64,000 bases of DNA from RFSX01 sp964567435 (GCA_964567435.1 CAZMMQ010000007.1:31993-95992), one strand, 5' to 3'; shown: positions 44,487 to 53,965, numbered from the stretch's first letter. Made by a program: numbers and translations. The notes: generated from the letters alone by a model not told the origin.

Positions 44487-45392
44487 ATGACTGAAGAAAA
44501 AAAACACTTTTCTGGTTTTGTGAATATAATAGGTAAACCCAATGTGGGTAAGTCAACCTTACTCAATGCTTTTATGGGTGAGAAAATGGCAATTATATCA
44601 TCCAAACCTCAAACGACGAGACATCGGTACAAGGGCATCATAAGTGGAGAAGATTTCCAAATAGTATTCTCTGATACACCTGGCCTTATCTCTGATCCCA
44701 ACTACAAATTGCAGGAAGCGATGAATGATAGTGCCATGTCCATATTTGAGGATTCGGATGTGGTACTCTTCATGATAGACCCCTACAATGAATATTCTGG
44801 AGAAGAAAAAGTTATTCGAAAACTAACCAGCACCAAGGCACCTAAATTTCTAATAATAAATAAAGTAGACACCTCTGATCCAGATATACTCAAAGCGCTG
44901 GAAAAGAAGTGGCGGGAAATAATCGATTTTGACGAAGTCCATCATATAAGTGCCCTTATGGCATTAGGTGTTCCTCATCTGCTCTCAAGCATTAAAAGTC
45001 GATTACCAGAAGGTCCAGCATACTATTCCAAAGATGATATCTCTGATAAATCTGTCAGGTTTTTTATATCAGAAATCATCCGAGAAAAGATTCTACACAA
45101 CTACAAGCAAGAAATCCCTTACTCTGTAGAAATACATGTAGAATCCTATAAGGAATCCCAAAAGCATGGTAAACCATTTGTACATATTAGTGCGATTATC
45201 TACGTCATGAGAAACACCCAAAAGGGTATTATTATTGGGCACAAGGGAGCGGGTATTAAAAAGTTAGGTATCGATTCTAGGAAGGATATCGAAAAATTTG
45301 TAGGATCGAGATGTCATCTAGAACTTTACGTAAAAGTAAAAGATAAGTGGAGAGATGATGATAGGATGCTTAAGAGTTTTGGATATTTGTAG
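44487..45392 (+). CDS. era: GTPase Era
   Basis: Ribosome-assembly GTPase that binds the 3' end of 16S rRNA. The GTPase domain has G1 GKPNVGKST (about residues 16-24), G3 DTPG (about 71) and G4 NKVD (about 132). The C-terminal KH domain includes the GHKGAGIKKLG RNA-binding loop. At 301 residues it is the standard length. It lies 44 bases before der on the same strand; these two ribosome GTPases plausibly share a transcript. Confidence 0.97.
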   Translation: MTEEKKHFSGFVNIIGKPNVGKSTLLNAFMGEKMAIISSKPQTTRHRYKGIISGEDFQIVFSDTPGLISDPNYKLQEAMNDSAMSIFEDSDVVLFMIDPYNEYSGEEKVIRKLTSTKAPKFLIINKVDTSDPDILKALEKKWREIIDFDEVHHISALMALGVPHLLSSIKSRLPEGPAYYSKDDISDKSVRFFISEIIREKILHNYKQEIPYSVEIHVESYKESQKHGKPFVHISAIIYVMRNTQKGIIIGHKGAGIKKLGIDSRKDIEKFVGSRCHLELYVKVKDKWRDDDRMLKSFGYL

Positions 45393-45436
45393 TATTCAGG
45401 TATTAACGCAATTAATTTTTTAGAAAAACAAATCAC

Positions 45437-46744
45437 TTGGCACAAGTACTAGCAATTGTAGGCAGACCAAATGTGGGAAAATCCACCCTATTCAACAGGC
45501 TTATTGGCCAAAAGAAAGCCATCACCGACAACATAAGTGGCGTCACGAGAGATCGGATATATGGGACCAGTGAATGGAATGGGAAGCAGTTTACTGTAAT
45601 AGACACTGGTGGGTTTGTCCAGAATAGTGATGATGTTTTTGAGAAAGCCATACGAGAGCAGGTGCATATTGCTATAGAAGAAGCCGCTGCTATCATCTTT
45701 ATGGTAGATGTAACAACAGGGGTTACAGATTTGGATGAGCAGATGGCCAATATCTTAAGACGTCAACCCAAGAAAGTGTTCGTTGCTGTCAATAAAGTGG
45801 ACAATAATAGCAGAGCATTGATGGCCAATGAATTTTGGAGTTTGGGATTTGACAACACCTTTTTCTTATCATCTATGAGTGGATCTGGATCAGGAGAATT
45901 ACTTGATGCCATTACAGAGTCCTTAGATGATACACCTGAAGACCCTGACGACCATACACCTAGGATAGCCATAGTTGGTCAACCAAATGTGGGTAAATCT
46001 TCATTGACAAATGCCTTACTTGGTGAGGATCGTAATATTGTAACGGATATTGCCGGCACCACTAGGGATAGTGTCAATTCTTACTATAACAAATTTGGTA
46101 AGACATTCTATTTGATGGATACTGCAGGCATTCGAAAGAAAAATAAGGTTAAAGAAAATTTGGAGTTCTACTCTGTGCTAAGAGCCATCAAAGCCATGGA
46201 AGACTCTGATGTGGTTTTGTTGGTGCTGGACGCCACGACTGGCATAGAGAGCCAAGACTTAGCCATTTTTACCCTTGCCGTCAAAAGACACAAAGGCATA
46301 GTCATTCTTGTAAACAAATGGGATCTTATTACAGATAAAGAAACCAACACCGCTAGAGATTTGGAAGAAAAGTTGAAAGCGAAACTTGCGCCATTCAATG
46401 ACGTTCCTATCTTATTTATTAGTGCATTGGAAAAGCAAAGAATTCATAGAGCATTGGATGTGGCCTTAGAGGTATTTAATAATCGGTCTCAAAAAATTAA
46501 GACCTCAGAGCTCAATGAAATTATGTTGGAAGAAATAGAACGTAAACCTCCAGCAGCTGCCAGAGGAAGATTGATAAAGATTAAATACATAACTCAACTT
46601 CCTTTACGGTATCCTGCTTTTGCTTTCTTTTGCAACCATCCAGATCAGATAAGAGAGAATTATGCTCGATTCTTGGAGAACAGGATGAGGCATAATTTTA
46701 AATTTACCGGCGCACCCATGACTATCTTTTTCAGATCTAAATAA
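45437..46744 (+). CDS. der: Double-domain GTPase Der (EngA)
   Basis: Ribosome-assembly GTPase acting on the 50S subunit. Two tandem GTPase domains are visible: G1 motifs GRPNVGKST (about residues 8-16) and GQPNVGKSS (about 181-189), with DTGG and DTAG G3 motifs and NKVD and NKWD G4 motifs. A KH-like domain ends the protein (KIKYITQLPLRYPAFAFF). Length 435 is typical. Translation apparently starts at TTG, since the frame has no ATG before the first conserved strand (LAIVGRPN). Confidence 0.97.
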   Translation: MAQVLAIVGRPNVGKSTLFNRLIGQKKAITDNISGVTRDRIYGTSEWNGKQFTVIDTGGFVQNSDDVFEKAIREQVHIAIEEAAAIIFMVDVTTGVTDLDEQMANILRRQPKKVFVAVNKVDNNSRALMANEFWSLGFDNTFFLSSMSGSGSGELLDAITESLDDTPEDPDDHTPRIAIVGQPNVGKSSLTNALLGEDRNIVTDIAGTTRDSVNSYYNKFGKTFYLMDTAGIRKKNKVKENLEFYSVLRAIKAMEDSDVVLLVLDATTGIESQDLAIFTLAVKRHKGIVILVNKWDLITDKETNTARDLEEKLKAKLAPFNDVPILFISALEKQRIHRALDVALEVFNNRSQKIKTSELNEIMLEEIERKPPAAARGRLIKIKYITQLPLRYPAFAFFCNHPDQIRENYARFLENRMRHNFKFTGAPMTIFFRSK

Positions 46745-46765
46745 TTAACAAGAAGAATATTTTCG

Positions 46766-47317
46766 ATGAGTATCACTAAGACCCCTTTCAAAGGACTATA
46801 CCTATTTGAGCCAAGAATATTTGAGGATGAGAGAGGTTACTTCTTTGAGTCATATAGTGAGAAGCTGTGGAAGGAGGCTGGCGTCCATCATGAATTTGTT
46901 CAGGACAATGAATCTAAGTCTCAGTACGGCACTCTTAGAGGATTGCATTACCAATTACCACAGTTTGGGCAGGATAAATTAATAAGAGTGACTCAAGGAA
47001 AGGTTCTCGATATCGTAGTAGATATCCGACCAGATGAGCCAACTTATGGACAGAGTTTCTCAGTAGAGCTCAGTCAGGAAAATAAAAAACAGATGCTAAT
47101 ACCTCAAGGCTTTGCCCATGGCTTTGTGACTTTGAGTGAAGTAGCTGTCTTTAATTATAAATGCACAAATTTCTATAGCAAGGATCATGAGGGGCATGTC
47201 AATCCCCTAGATAATGCATTGGCTTTAGATTGGGGTATACCTAAGGAGGACATGATATTTTCGGAGAAAGACAAGGCAGCTCCAAATTTGGGCCATCATA
47301 AGGTATGGCCTACTTAA
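46766..47317 (+). CDS. rfbC: dTDP-4-dehydrorhamnose 3,5-epimerase
   Basis: Third enzyme of dTDP-L-rhamnose synthesis (dTDP-6-deoxy-D-xylo-4-hexulose 3,5-epimerase), a cupin. Visible motifs are FEDERGYFFESY near residue 19, QDNESKSQYGTLRGLHYQ with catalytic His about 61, VLDIVVDIR, IPQGFAHGF and YKCTNFYS with the catalytic Tyr. The 183 residues are full length. rfbA, rfbB and rfbD are not in the window. It begins the surface-sugar region and its 3' end overlaps the convergent cytidylyltransferase gene by 8 bases. Confidence 0.95.
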   Translation: MSITKTPFKGLYLFEPRIFEDERGYFFESYSEKLWKEAGVHHEFVQDNESKSQYGTLRGLHYQLPQFGQDKLIRVTQGKVLDIVVDIRPDEPTYGQSFSVELSQENKKQMLIPQGFAHGFVTLSEVAVFNYKCTNFYSKDHEGHVNPLDNALALDWGIPKEDMIFSEKDKAAPNLGHHKVWPT

Positions 47318-47984
47318 TGATAAAGGTTGTCATTAGCTGTTCTGCAATAATCCAATCATGAGGTTCATCTAATTCAAGAGCGGAGTATTCTGGCATTGTA
47401 TAGAGACCGATATTGCCTGAGATTCGAGTCCTTGATTTCAATATTTGTTTGACGTTAGAGATATAAAAAGCTCCATTCTCCATCCGTTGCCCTTTGAATT
47501 CCTGACGTCGAGGTCTCTCTATAGGATTATAGTTCATAGGGGTACCATCACTGTTCCAAAAAAATCTCTTAGATAAGGTTACACTCAATAAGCTGTCTAC
47601 TGAGGAGTCACGATATTGCTTGAGTGCTTGTGATAAATACACCGATGTTGTGAATGGTGAAGTCACTTGTAGCAATATGAGAATATCCTGTTCTGCGAGC
47701 TCCAAGTCTTCAATAAATTCCAATAAGACACTCTCAGTGGAAGAGTGATCTAAGGCATTACGAGCTGATCGATGATGGATTTTGCATTCTAGATTTTCTT
47801 TAACAATTGTCGCTTTAATCTCATCTGCATCTGTTGAAAGATAAACCTCATCTATTAAATCACAACCTATGGCGGCACTGGCAGCCCAATGCAATAAAGG
47901 CTTACCTGCCAAAGGCTTGATATTTTTAAATGGAATAGATTTACTCCCACCTCTGACAGGTATAAAGGCGATTACCTTACTCAT
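47310..47984 (-). CDS. neuA: CMP-nonulosonate (acylneuraminate) cytidylyltransferase
   Basis: Activates a sialic-acid-like nonulosonic acid with CTP. The first motif IPVRGGSKSIPFKNI (residues 7-21) binds the nucleotide, and ALDHSSTESVLLEF plus LLQVTSPF are the usual NeuA/PseF features. ENGAFYI follows at about residue 168. About 224 residues, a single catalytic domain. It overlaps the upstream NeuB-like gene by 8 bases, consistent with a synthase-activase pair. Which sugar (Neu5Ac, legionaminic or pseudaminic) cannot be told from the sequence. Confidence 0.88.
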   Translation of the reverse strand: MSKVIAFIPVRGGSKSIPFKNIKPLAGKPLLHWAASAAIGCDLIDEVYLSTDADEIKATIVKENLECKIHHRSARNALDHSSTESVLLEFIEDLELAEQDILILLQVTSPFTTSVYLSQALKQYRDSSVDSLLSVTLSKRFFWNSDGTPMNYNPIERPRRQEFKGQRMENGAFYISNVKQILKSRTRISGNIGLYTMPEYSALELDEPHDWIIAEQLMTTFIIK

Positions 47985-48852
47985 TTGACTTGGGGTTATA
48001 TTTTAATTTGTCACGCTGAGCGACTTCAATGTCTACAATGTCTGTCGGTTTCATAGCAAGACTTGCATGAGTGGCTTGGAGATTTCTTACCAGTTTTTGC
48101 AATCCACCTGGTTCTAATGAGGCCGCGTGGTCAGTACCTTTCCAAGTTCGGTCTTTGGTGAAGTGGCGCTCAATCCAAGTAGCACCTAGGGCATAAGCTG
48201 CAATGTCAATAGCAATGCCTAGGTGATGTCCAGAGAATCCGACCGCAGCTAACTTAGAACCATATTCATCCTTGAGTCGATTCAGCTCCAGCAGATAGAC
48301 CTGATCAAATGGCACTGGATAACCTGAAGTACAACTATATAATACGACCCTTTTCATTTCCTGTTCCATGATCGTCATTAGGGTTGACTCCTCCTCCTTA
48401 GTAGTCATCCCTAGTGATACATGAATCTGACCTTTATACTCATCTCTCAATAGTGTCAGCAGCTCTACATGTGTATTGCAGGCTGAAGGCACTTTGATAA
48501 AATCCGGACTCAGTTGGATTACTTCTTTTGCAGAGGTCAAATCCCACACAGAAGTGGCATAACCAATTCCTATTTTATCACAGTGAGATTTCAAGACTTT
48601 ATGCTGGTCAATACTCAATTCTAAAAATTCACGGTGCTCTCCATAAGAATTTCCATAAGCGTTGTATGGCACAGGATGAGCTGCTTCAAAGGCCTCAGTA
48701 CTCAAAAGCTCTTTAGGTGTACGCTTTTGAAACTTTGCGTAATCGGCTCCAGCTTCTTTAGCTATTGTAATCAGGTCTATAGCTATATCAAAGTCTCCTT
48801 TGTGATTACAGCCTATTTCAGCGACTATCTTCGGTTTTGGATATGAAGGCAT
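47977..48852 (-). CDS. neuB: NeuB-family nonulosonic acid synthase without SAF domain
   Basis: Condenses phosphoenolpyruvate with an N-acyl-mannosamine-type sugar. The TIM barrel is complete, with IVAEIGCNHKGDFDIA at the start, AGADYAKFQKR, IKVPSACNTH, HVSLGMTT, LYSCTSGYPVP and GFSGHHLG and ERHFTKDR toward the end. At 291 residues it lacks the C-terminal antifreeze-like SAF domain present in standard NeuB (about 340-350 residues) and in the paralogue at 53973. SAF normally covers the active site of the partner subunit, so this copy may behave differently. It is cotranscribed with the cytidylyltransferase. Confidence 0.87.
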   Translation of the reverse strand: MPSYPKPKIVAEIGCNHKGDFDIAIDLITIAKEAGADYAKFQKRTPKELLSTEAFEAAHPVPYNAYGNSYGEHREFLELSIDQHKVLKSHCDKIGIGYATSVWDLTSAKEVIQLSPDFIKVPSACNTHVELLTLLRDEYKGQIHVSLGMTTKEEESTLMTIMEQEMKRVVLYSCTSGYPVPFDQVYLLELNRLKDEYGSKLAAVGFSGHHLGIAIDIAAYALGATWIERHFTKDRTWKGTDHAASLEPGGLQKLVRNLQATHASLAMKPTDIVDIEVAQRDKLKYNPKSNE

Positions 48853-49039
48853 TACTTTATATTAAGACGATGATTTAGCTAAAGATTGTTAATTATATAA
48901 TTCTTACCTCTAAATACCTTAGGTTTATATTATAATATAGTTGAATGTGTACGCCATTCAAATAACCCTAGATACAATATTGGTGATTATAATTGATATT
49001 ACATATCATGTACTAAATTATTGTCTTTATTAGAAGTTT

Positions 49040-49639
49040 ATGAAGGAAAGAGAATTTTTGGATCGCTTAGACTCACTATATGAGAATATATCTACACAGA
49101 GAAAAGAGGAGTTACAAGCATTATCTAGTGGTATAAATGCTGCTATCAAAACTAAGGGAAAGGCCACTGTTAAGTTTATATGTACTCATAACTCTCGCCG
49201 TTCACAGGCAGCAGAGTTTTTATTGGATGTATTGGCTAGAAAAAAATCCCTACCTATATTATCATTAAGTGGTGGCACAGAGTACACGGCATTCTATCCT
49301 ACTATGGTAGAAGCCATACAAAAATTTGGCTTTGAAATATTAAAATACGGGCACGATAAAAACCCATTGTACATATATAGGGTCAAAAATGATGACTTAT
49401 ATTATTTCTCTAAGGTCTATAACAATGACATTATAGCAGTGGAAGACCCTATAATCGTCACAGTCTGCCATTCTGCGAAGGAAAACTGTCCAATCATTCC
49501 TGGTGCTTTCAAAAGATTCCATATTGGATATGAAGATCCCAAGTACTCAGATGGATCAAGTGAAGAATTAGAAGTTTATAAAAATAAAGTTCTAGAAATA
49601 GGCACAGAAATGGCATACCTTTCCAGTCTTATATCATAA
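49040..49639 (+). CDS. ArsC / low-molecular-weight phosphatase family protein
   Basis: About 199 residues in the thioredoxin-coupled arsenate reductase and LMW tyrosine-phosphatase superfamily. The CX5R loop is CTHNSRRS (Cys about 48). A second pair of cysteines in VCHSAKENCP has the same spacing as the redox cysteines of ArsC, and HIGYEDP supplies the general acid Asp. The N-terminal 40 residues are an extra helical segment. It sits 17 bases upstream of the WecB-type epimerase inside a glycan locus, so a role in regulating polysaccharide export as a phosphatase is possible, although the intact redox cysteines favour arsenate reduction. Confidence 0.8.
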   Translation: MKEREFLDRLDSLYENISTQRKEELQALSSGINAAIKTKGKATVKFICTHNSRRSQAAEFLLDVLARKKSLPILSLSGGTEYTAFYPTMVEAIQKFGFEILKYGHDKNPLYIYRVKNDDLYYFSKVYNNDIIAVEDPIIVTVCHSAKENCPIIPGAFKRFHIGYEDPKYSDGSSEELEVYKNKVLEIGTEMAYLSSLIS

Positions 49640-49656
49640 TATAGTTAGTCTTTATA

Positions 49657-50736
49657 TTGGCAAAGAAAGTTCTGTTTATATTAGGTACACGACCTGAAGT
49701 CATAAAGCTAGCACCTCTTATAGCTGCTATGAAGGAGAATGAGCACTTTGAAGTAACAATATGTAACAGTGGTCAGCATAGAGAGTTATTGGAAGAGCAT
49801 TTCAAGGAATTCTACTTACATGCAGATTATGATTTGGATGTCATGCAGCAAGGCCAATCCCTTAGCTCGTTGGCAGCTAGAATGATTCTTGGATTAGGCA
49901 CTACCATCTCACAGGTGCTCCCAGATTTAGTCATCGTTCAAGGAGATACGCAGACTGCTTTTTGTGGTGCACTTACAGCTGCATATGCACAGATACCTTG
50001 TGTGCATGTAGAGGCAGGATTAAGAACTTATGACAAAGAGAATCCTTTTCCTGAAGAATTGAATAGACAAGCTATAAGTAGATTAGCCTCCATACATTTT
50101 TGCCCTACAGAAAAAAACAAAGATTACTTATTATCAGAAGGTATCACCAACAATGTATTTGTTACAGGAAATACAGTGATAGATAGTCTGAAACGGATCC
50201 TCAGGAATGAGGAGATTACTCATAGAACAAAAAATATACTGTATACAGTACACAGACGTGAAAATTCTAATAATATAGAGAGTATCGCAGGTGCCATCAC
50301 AAGAATCATGCAAGCTTATCCTGGTTATAAGCATGAGATAATCTCACATCCCAATGAGACTACATCCCAGCTTATCCATACATTAGAACAAAATGAAGCT
50401 AGTCCAGATATCCTCCAACCGCTTTCGTATAGTGAGATGATCAAAAAGCTAAGCGTATGCCAACTCGTCATCACTGACTCCGGAGGTATTATTGAAGAAT
50501 GTACCTATCTGAAAACACCAACTATTATAATTAGAAAGACGACTGAGCGACAAGAAAGTCTATCACAAGATTGGATTACAATAAGCAACCCAGAAGACCA
50601 TGATTTGCTTTCAAAAGTCAATTCATTGCTAGAAAAGTCATCAGTCGTTAGTCAAGAAAGTCAATGTACTGTATTCGGTGAAGGAAACGCCAGTGCTCAA
50701 ATTCTGACTCACTTAGAGCAATTATTGGGGATATAG
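49657..50736 (+). CDS. wecB: UDP-N-acetylglucosamine 2-epimerase, non-hydrolysing type
   Basis: Interconverts UDP-GlcNAc and UDP-ManNAc. GT-B fold, 359 residues. Visible motifs are GTRPEVIKLAPL (residues 10-21), NSGQHRELL, VQGDTQTAFCGALTA, HVEAGLRTYD with ENPFPEELNRQ, TVHRRENS and TDSGGIIEECTYLKTP, all matching WecB rather than NeuC hydrolases. Start codon appears to be TTG because the frame has no ATG before the first beta-strand. Just downstream of the ArsC-like gene; the dehydrogenase at 50912 could use its product or UDP-GlcNAc directly. Confidence 0.93.
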   Translation: MAKKVLFILGTRPEVIKLAPLIAAMKENEHFEVTICNSGQHRELLEEHFKEFYLHADYDLDVMQQGQSLSSLAARMILGLGTTISQVLPDLVIVQGDTQTAFCGALTAAYAQIPCVHVEAGLRTYDKENPFPEELNRQAISRLASIHFCPTEKNKDYLLSEGITNNVFVTGNTVIDSLKRILRNEEITHRTKNILYTVHRRENSNNIESIAGAITRIMQAYPGYKHEIISHPNETTSQLIHTLEQNEASPDILQPLSYSEMIKKLSVCQLVITDSGGIIEECTYLKTPTIIIRKTTERQESLSQDWITISNPEDHDLLSKVNSLLEKSSVVSQESQCTVFGEGNASAQILTHLEQLLGI

Positions 50737-50802
50737 AGAGCCTCTAGTGAATTTGAGGTCTACTGACTATCAATACTTTATGTATGTGAGTAGCTATTAT
50801 CT

Positions 50803-50810
50803 TACTTTTG
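50803..50810 (+). promoter_or_regulatory. Candidate -7 box (TACTTTTG) of the sugar operon 50912-56864
   Basis: TACTTTTG matches TAnnTTTG; TTTATG about 20 bases upstream (50777) can act as -33 element. About 100 bases before the dehydrogenase ATG, at the only sizeable gap ahead of the six-gene run. Confidence 0.5.
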
Positions 50811-50911
50811 TGGACCTCAGAGGAGTTAAAAACTACATATTACGATTATATTTAATGTTTTGTTTTCAGAGCATATTATCTGTTACAGAAAGTAGAACAT
50901 AAAGGCAATAA

Positions 50912-52189
50912 ATGTCAGTACTGGAAAATTCAAAAATAGGTGTCATTGGGATGGGATATGTCGGGCTACCCGTTGCATTAGGTTTTGCTTCCAAGTACCC
51001 AGTGAGAGGATTTGATATTAATGAAGAAAAAATAGCACTGCTACATCAAGGTAAGGACCCTGCAGATGAAGTGCCTCCTGAGGAATTTGATGGAAAACAG
51101 ATTTCATTTACTGCTAACATTCATGACTTATCGGATTGCAATTTTTATGTAGTAGCTGTTCCCACACCTGTGGATAGATATAAAGTTCCAGATCTAACAG
51201 CACTTAAGATGGCCTCTGAGTCAGTAGGACAAATTCTAAACCAAGGAGATTATGTTGTATATGAGTCCACAGTTTATCCTGGGTGTACTGAAGAAGTTTG
51301 TGTCCCGATACTGGAAGAAAAAGCGGATATGAAGATGGGCATCGATTTTAAAGTTGGCTATTCACCAGAACGTATCAATCCCGGAGATAAGAACCACACC
51401 CTCACAAAGATTATAAAAGTAGTTAGTGGTAATGACGAAGAAGCCGCTGAGCATATTGCTGACATGTATGGTTCTATCATAGATGCAGGCGTCCACAAAG
51501 CCAGCTCCATCAAAGTGGCAGAAGCCTCTAAGATTATAGAAAATACACAAAGAGATGTCAATATAGCACTGATGAATGAGTTGGCAATAATCTTTGACAA
51601 ATTGGATATCAATACGAGTGAAGTGTTAAAAGCTGCTGGGACTAAGTGGAATTTTCTAAACTTCTATCCTGGTCTCGTAGGTGGACATTGTATAGATGTT
51701 GACCCATATTATTTGACATATAAGGCCAACCATTTGGGATATAATCCACAAGTGATTTCAAGTGGAAGAAAAGTTAATAGTGCGGTACCACAATTTGTGT
51801 GTAAAAAAATAATCAAGGAGTTACTTGCCCAAAACAAGAAGCTGAATGAGTGCAGAGTTTTGATAAAAGGGCTGACTTTTAAGGAGAACATCAATGACAT
51901 TAGAAATTCAAGGGTCTTTGATTTAATAGAAGAGTTAGAATCGTTTTCAATTAGAGTTGAAGTGGAAGACTATCATATTACTTCTCAACAAATCCAACCT
52001 CCCATCAATCTAATAACTAAACCCGATGGCATGTATGATGTACTCATCCTTGCAGTTCCTCACAAAAAATTTGTAGAAGAACATACTGATACGTGGAGTC
52101 GGTATATGAAAGCGAACGCAATTATCTTTGACATCAGATCTATAAAACCTGAATTAAGAGATGGTGATTATTCATATATGAGTCTTTAA
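50912..52189 (+). CDS. UDP-N-acetyl-hexosamine 6-dehydrogenase (TviB/WbpO type)
   Basis: NAD-dependent four-electron oxidation of a UDP-HexNAc to its uronic acid. Rossmann start IGVIGMGYVGLPVA (about residues 8-21), central ESTVYPGCTEEV, YSPERINPGDKNHTL, and KVAEASKIIENTQRDVNIALMNE. The catalytic Cys is in GGHCIDVDPYYL; most relatives have Gly where this has Asp, two residues after the Cys. 425 residues, full length. First gene of a tight plus-strand run. Its stop abuts the start of the next gene. Whether it uses UDP-GalNAc, UDP-GlcNAc or UDP-ManNAc is not certain; overall motifs favour TviB/WbpO over WecC. Confidence 0.92.
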   Translation: MSVLENSKIGVIGMGYVGLPVALGFASKYPVRGFDINEEKIALLHQGKDPADEVPPEEFDGKQISFTANIHDLSDCNFYVVAVPTPVDRYKVPDLTALKMASESVGQILNQGDYVVYESTVYPGCTEEVCVPILEEKADMKMGIDFKVGYSPERINPGDKNHTLTKIIKVVSGNDEEAAEHIADMYGSIIDAGVHKASSIKVAEASKIIENTQRDVNIALMNELAIIFDKLDINTSEVLKAAGTKWNFLNFYPGLVGGHCIDVDPYYLTYKANHLGYNPQVISSGRKVNSAVPQFVCKKIIKELLAQNKKLNECRVLIKGLTFKENINDIRNSRVFDLIEELESFSIRVEVEDYHITSQQIQPPINLITKPDGMYDVLILAVPHKKFVEEHTDTWSRYMKANAIIFDIRSIKPELRDGDYSYMSL

Positions 52190-52885
52190 ATGAGTAAGCG
52201 AATAGGCTGTGTCATATTATCACGAATGGATTCAAAAAGATTGCCTTGCAAGGCGCTTAAAACTTTAGGAGATAAGCCGCTAGTACATTGGCCAATTGAT
52301 GCTATTACATCATTAAATAAAAAGATTAGTGTCATTCTTGCAACAAGCGACCGTAAGATTGATAGTATTTTGGAAAATGTAGCTCATGAAAAAAATATAG
52401 ATTTTTTTGCTGGCCCACTGAATAATGTATCTAAAAGAATAGCCACTGCAGCATCAGCATTTAATCTAGATTTTGTTTTTAGAATCAATGGTGACAGTCC
52501 TTTTATATCAACAGAACTTTTTGGTGAAGCAATAGATATAATAGAGCAACAAAATGTGGACTTTGTTTCGAATTTGTATAATAGAACATACCCTTATGGT
52601 GTAAGCTGTGAATTAATAAAAGTTTCAACATTTAAAAATTTGCTTGCTGAATTTGACGAATATGAAGCAGAACATGCCACATCCTATTATTATAAGAATA
52701 ATTCTATAATTAAGTATGCAGAAATAAGCCAGTTAGAAAACAATTATTCGGACTTAAGGTGGACTGTAGATACAGCTACAGATCTTGAAAAATTGAACAG
52801 CTATTTGAATAAAACCAAAATTAAAAAGATTAACCTTCAGCCAATACGTAAGGTTGTCGAAGATTACAAATTAATTATGAGCTAA
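52190..52885 (+). CDS. spsF: SpsF-like cytidylyltransferase
   Basis: Nucleotidyltransferase of the SpsF/NeuA superfamily expected to activate a nonulosonic acid or related sugar with CTP. ILSRMDSKRLPCKAL (residues 8-22) is the nucleotide-binding loop, FRINGDSPFIS near residue 100 holds a metal-binding Asp, and RWTVDTATDLE near the C-terminus is an SpsF hallmark. 231 residues. It starts on the base after the dehydrogenase stop. From here to 56864 the genes are visibly more A/T-rich than the dehydrogenase gene. Confidence 0.88.
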   Translation: MSKRIGCVILSRMDSKRLPCKALKTLGDKPLVHWPIDAITSLNKKISVILATSDRKIDSILENVAHEKNIDFFAGPLNNVSKRIATAASAFNLDFVFRINGDSPFISTELFGEAIDIIEQQNVDFVSNLYNRTYPYGVSCELIKVSTFKNLLAEFDEYEAEHATSYYYKNNSIIKYAEISQLENNYSDLRWTVDTATDLEKLNSYLNKTKIKKINLQPIRKVVEDYKLIMS

Positions 52886-52894
52886 TATTACACT

Positions 52895-53965
52895 ATGATT
52901 AACTTATACTCAATAAGACCAAAGGGATTCAACGTTGGAAACGACGTCATTTACATTGCTCTAAAAGGATTTGTAGAAAATGCCTTTAAGGATAAAGAAA
53001 TAAATATCATTTCATTGCCCGCTACTAATAAATATGAATCAAACAAAAAAGCTGGATTTACAAAGAGTACCATATATGAGATAAATCAATTTGGCCATGG
53101 TGTTATTCTTGGTGGTGGCAACTTATTTGAAAACGGAGAGATTGACATAGATCCAATCGCACTTAAAGCTCTAGACAAGCCACTCATGATTTGCAGTGTA
53201 TCAAGAGGAAAGATTTATAACAAAAATGGCAATCTGGTAGATAGAACTGATGTCATTTCTGATGGTAACTTAAAAATGCTCAACGACAAATCAGCTATAT
53301 CTATGTCTCGAGATTCAGCGACAACTAAATACGTGACGGATTTAGGATGCAACACAATGAATGGCGCTTGTCCAACACTCTTCCTTAATGATTTTATCCC
53401 GAGAGAAAATACTCTAGGCAATAAATACAAGACAGATTGCCTTATCTCAATAAGGACACCAAATCTTATGTCTGTTCCTCCAGTTAAACAATATGCATTA
53501 CGACAAATACTTCTAGAAACTATAAATCATTTAAAATCAAGCGGATATACAAATGTCAAGATTCTTTGTCATGATCATCGAGATATTGGTTTTGCCGATT
53601 CATTTACTGATATTGGATATTTATATACTGATGATGCTTTTAAGTTTATCAATCTTTTGAGAAATACACGTCTAAATATCACGTTTAGATTACATTCCTT
53701 TATTCCATGTCTTTCCATGGATGTACCTACTATAAAAGTAAGCTATGACGAAAGAGCACTTAGCTTGGTGGATACACTTGGAATGGATGAATGGAATATT
53801 AATTACGTCAAAGAAAATGTTGTCAATGAGATAAAGAATCGAATAGATAACATTAATGATTTAGATAGCATTAAGAATAAATTAAAACAAGGGCTTTGGA
53901 CTGATATCAAGAATCAATTTGAAATAAACTTTAATAAGTTCTTTGAATTAACAAAAAGGTCATAA
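52895..53965 (+). CDS. Polysaccharide pyruvyl transferase family protein
   Basis: CsaB/WcaK-type enzyme predicted to add a ketal-linked pyruvate to a glycan sugar from phosphoenolpyruvate. 356 residues. Family features are the start NVGNDVIYIAL (about 14-24), GHGVILGGGNLFE (about 68-80), ISMSRDSATTKYV and the C-terminal RLHSFIPCLSMDVPTIKVSYD. Soluble, acting on the cytoplasmic face. It sits between spsF and spsE homologues, suggesting that the glycan carrying the nonulosonate is pyruvylated. Confidence 0.88.
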   Translation: MINLYSIRPKGFNVGNDVIYIALKGFVENAFKDKEINIISLPATNKYESNKKAGFTKSTIYEINQFGHGVILGGGNLFENGEIDIDPIALKALDKPLMICSVSRGKIYNKNGNLVDRTDVISDGNLKMLNDKSAISMSRDSATTKYVTDLGCNTMNGACPTLFLNDFIPRENTLGNKYKTDCLISIRTPNLMSVPPVKQYALRQILLETINHLKSSGYTNVKILCHDHRDIGFADSFTDIGYLYTDDAFKFINLLRNTRLNITFRLHSFIPCLSMDVPTIKVSYDERALSLVDTLGMDEWNINYVKENVVNEIKNRIDNINDLDSIKNKLKQGLWTDIKNQFEINFNKFFELTKRS

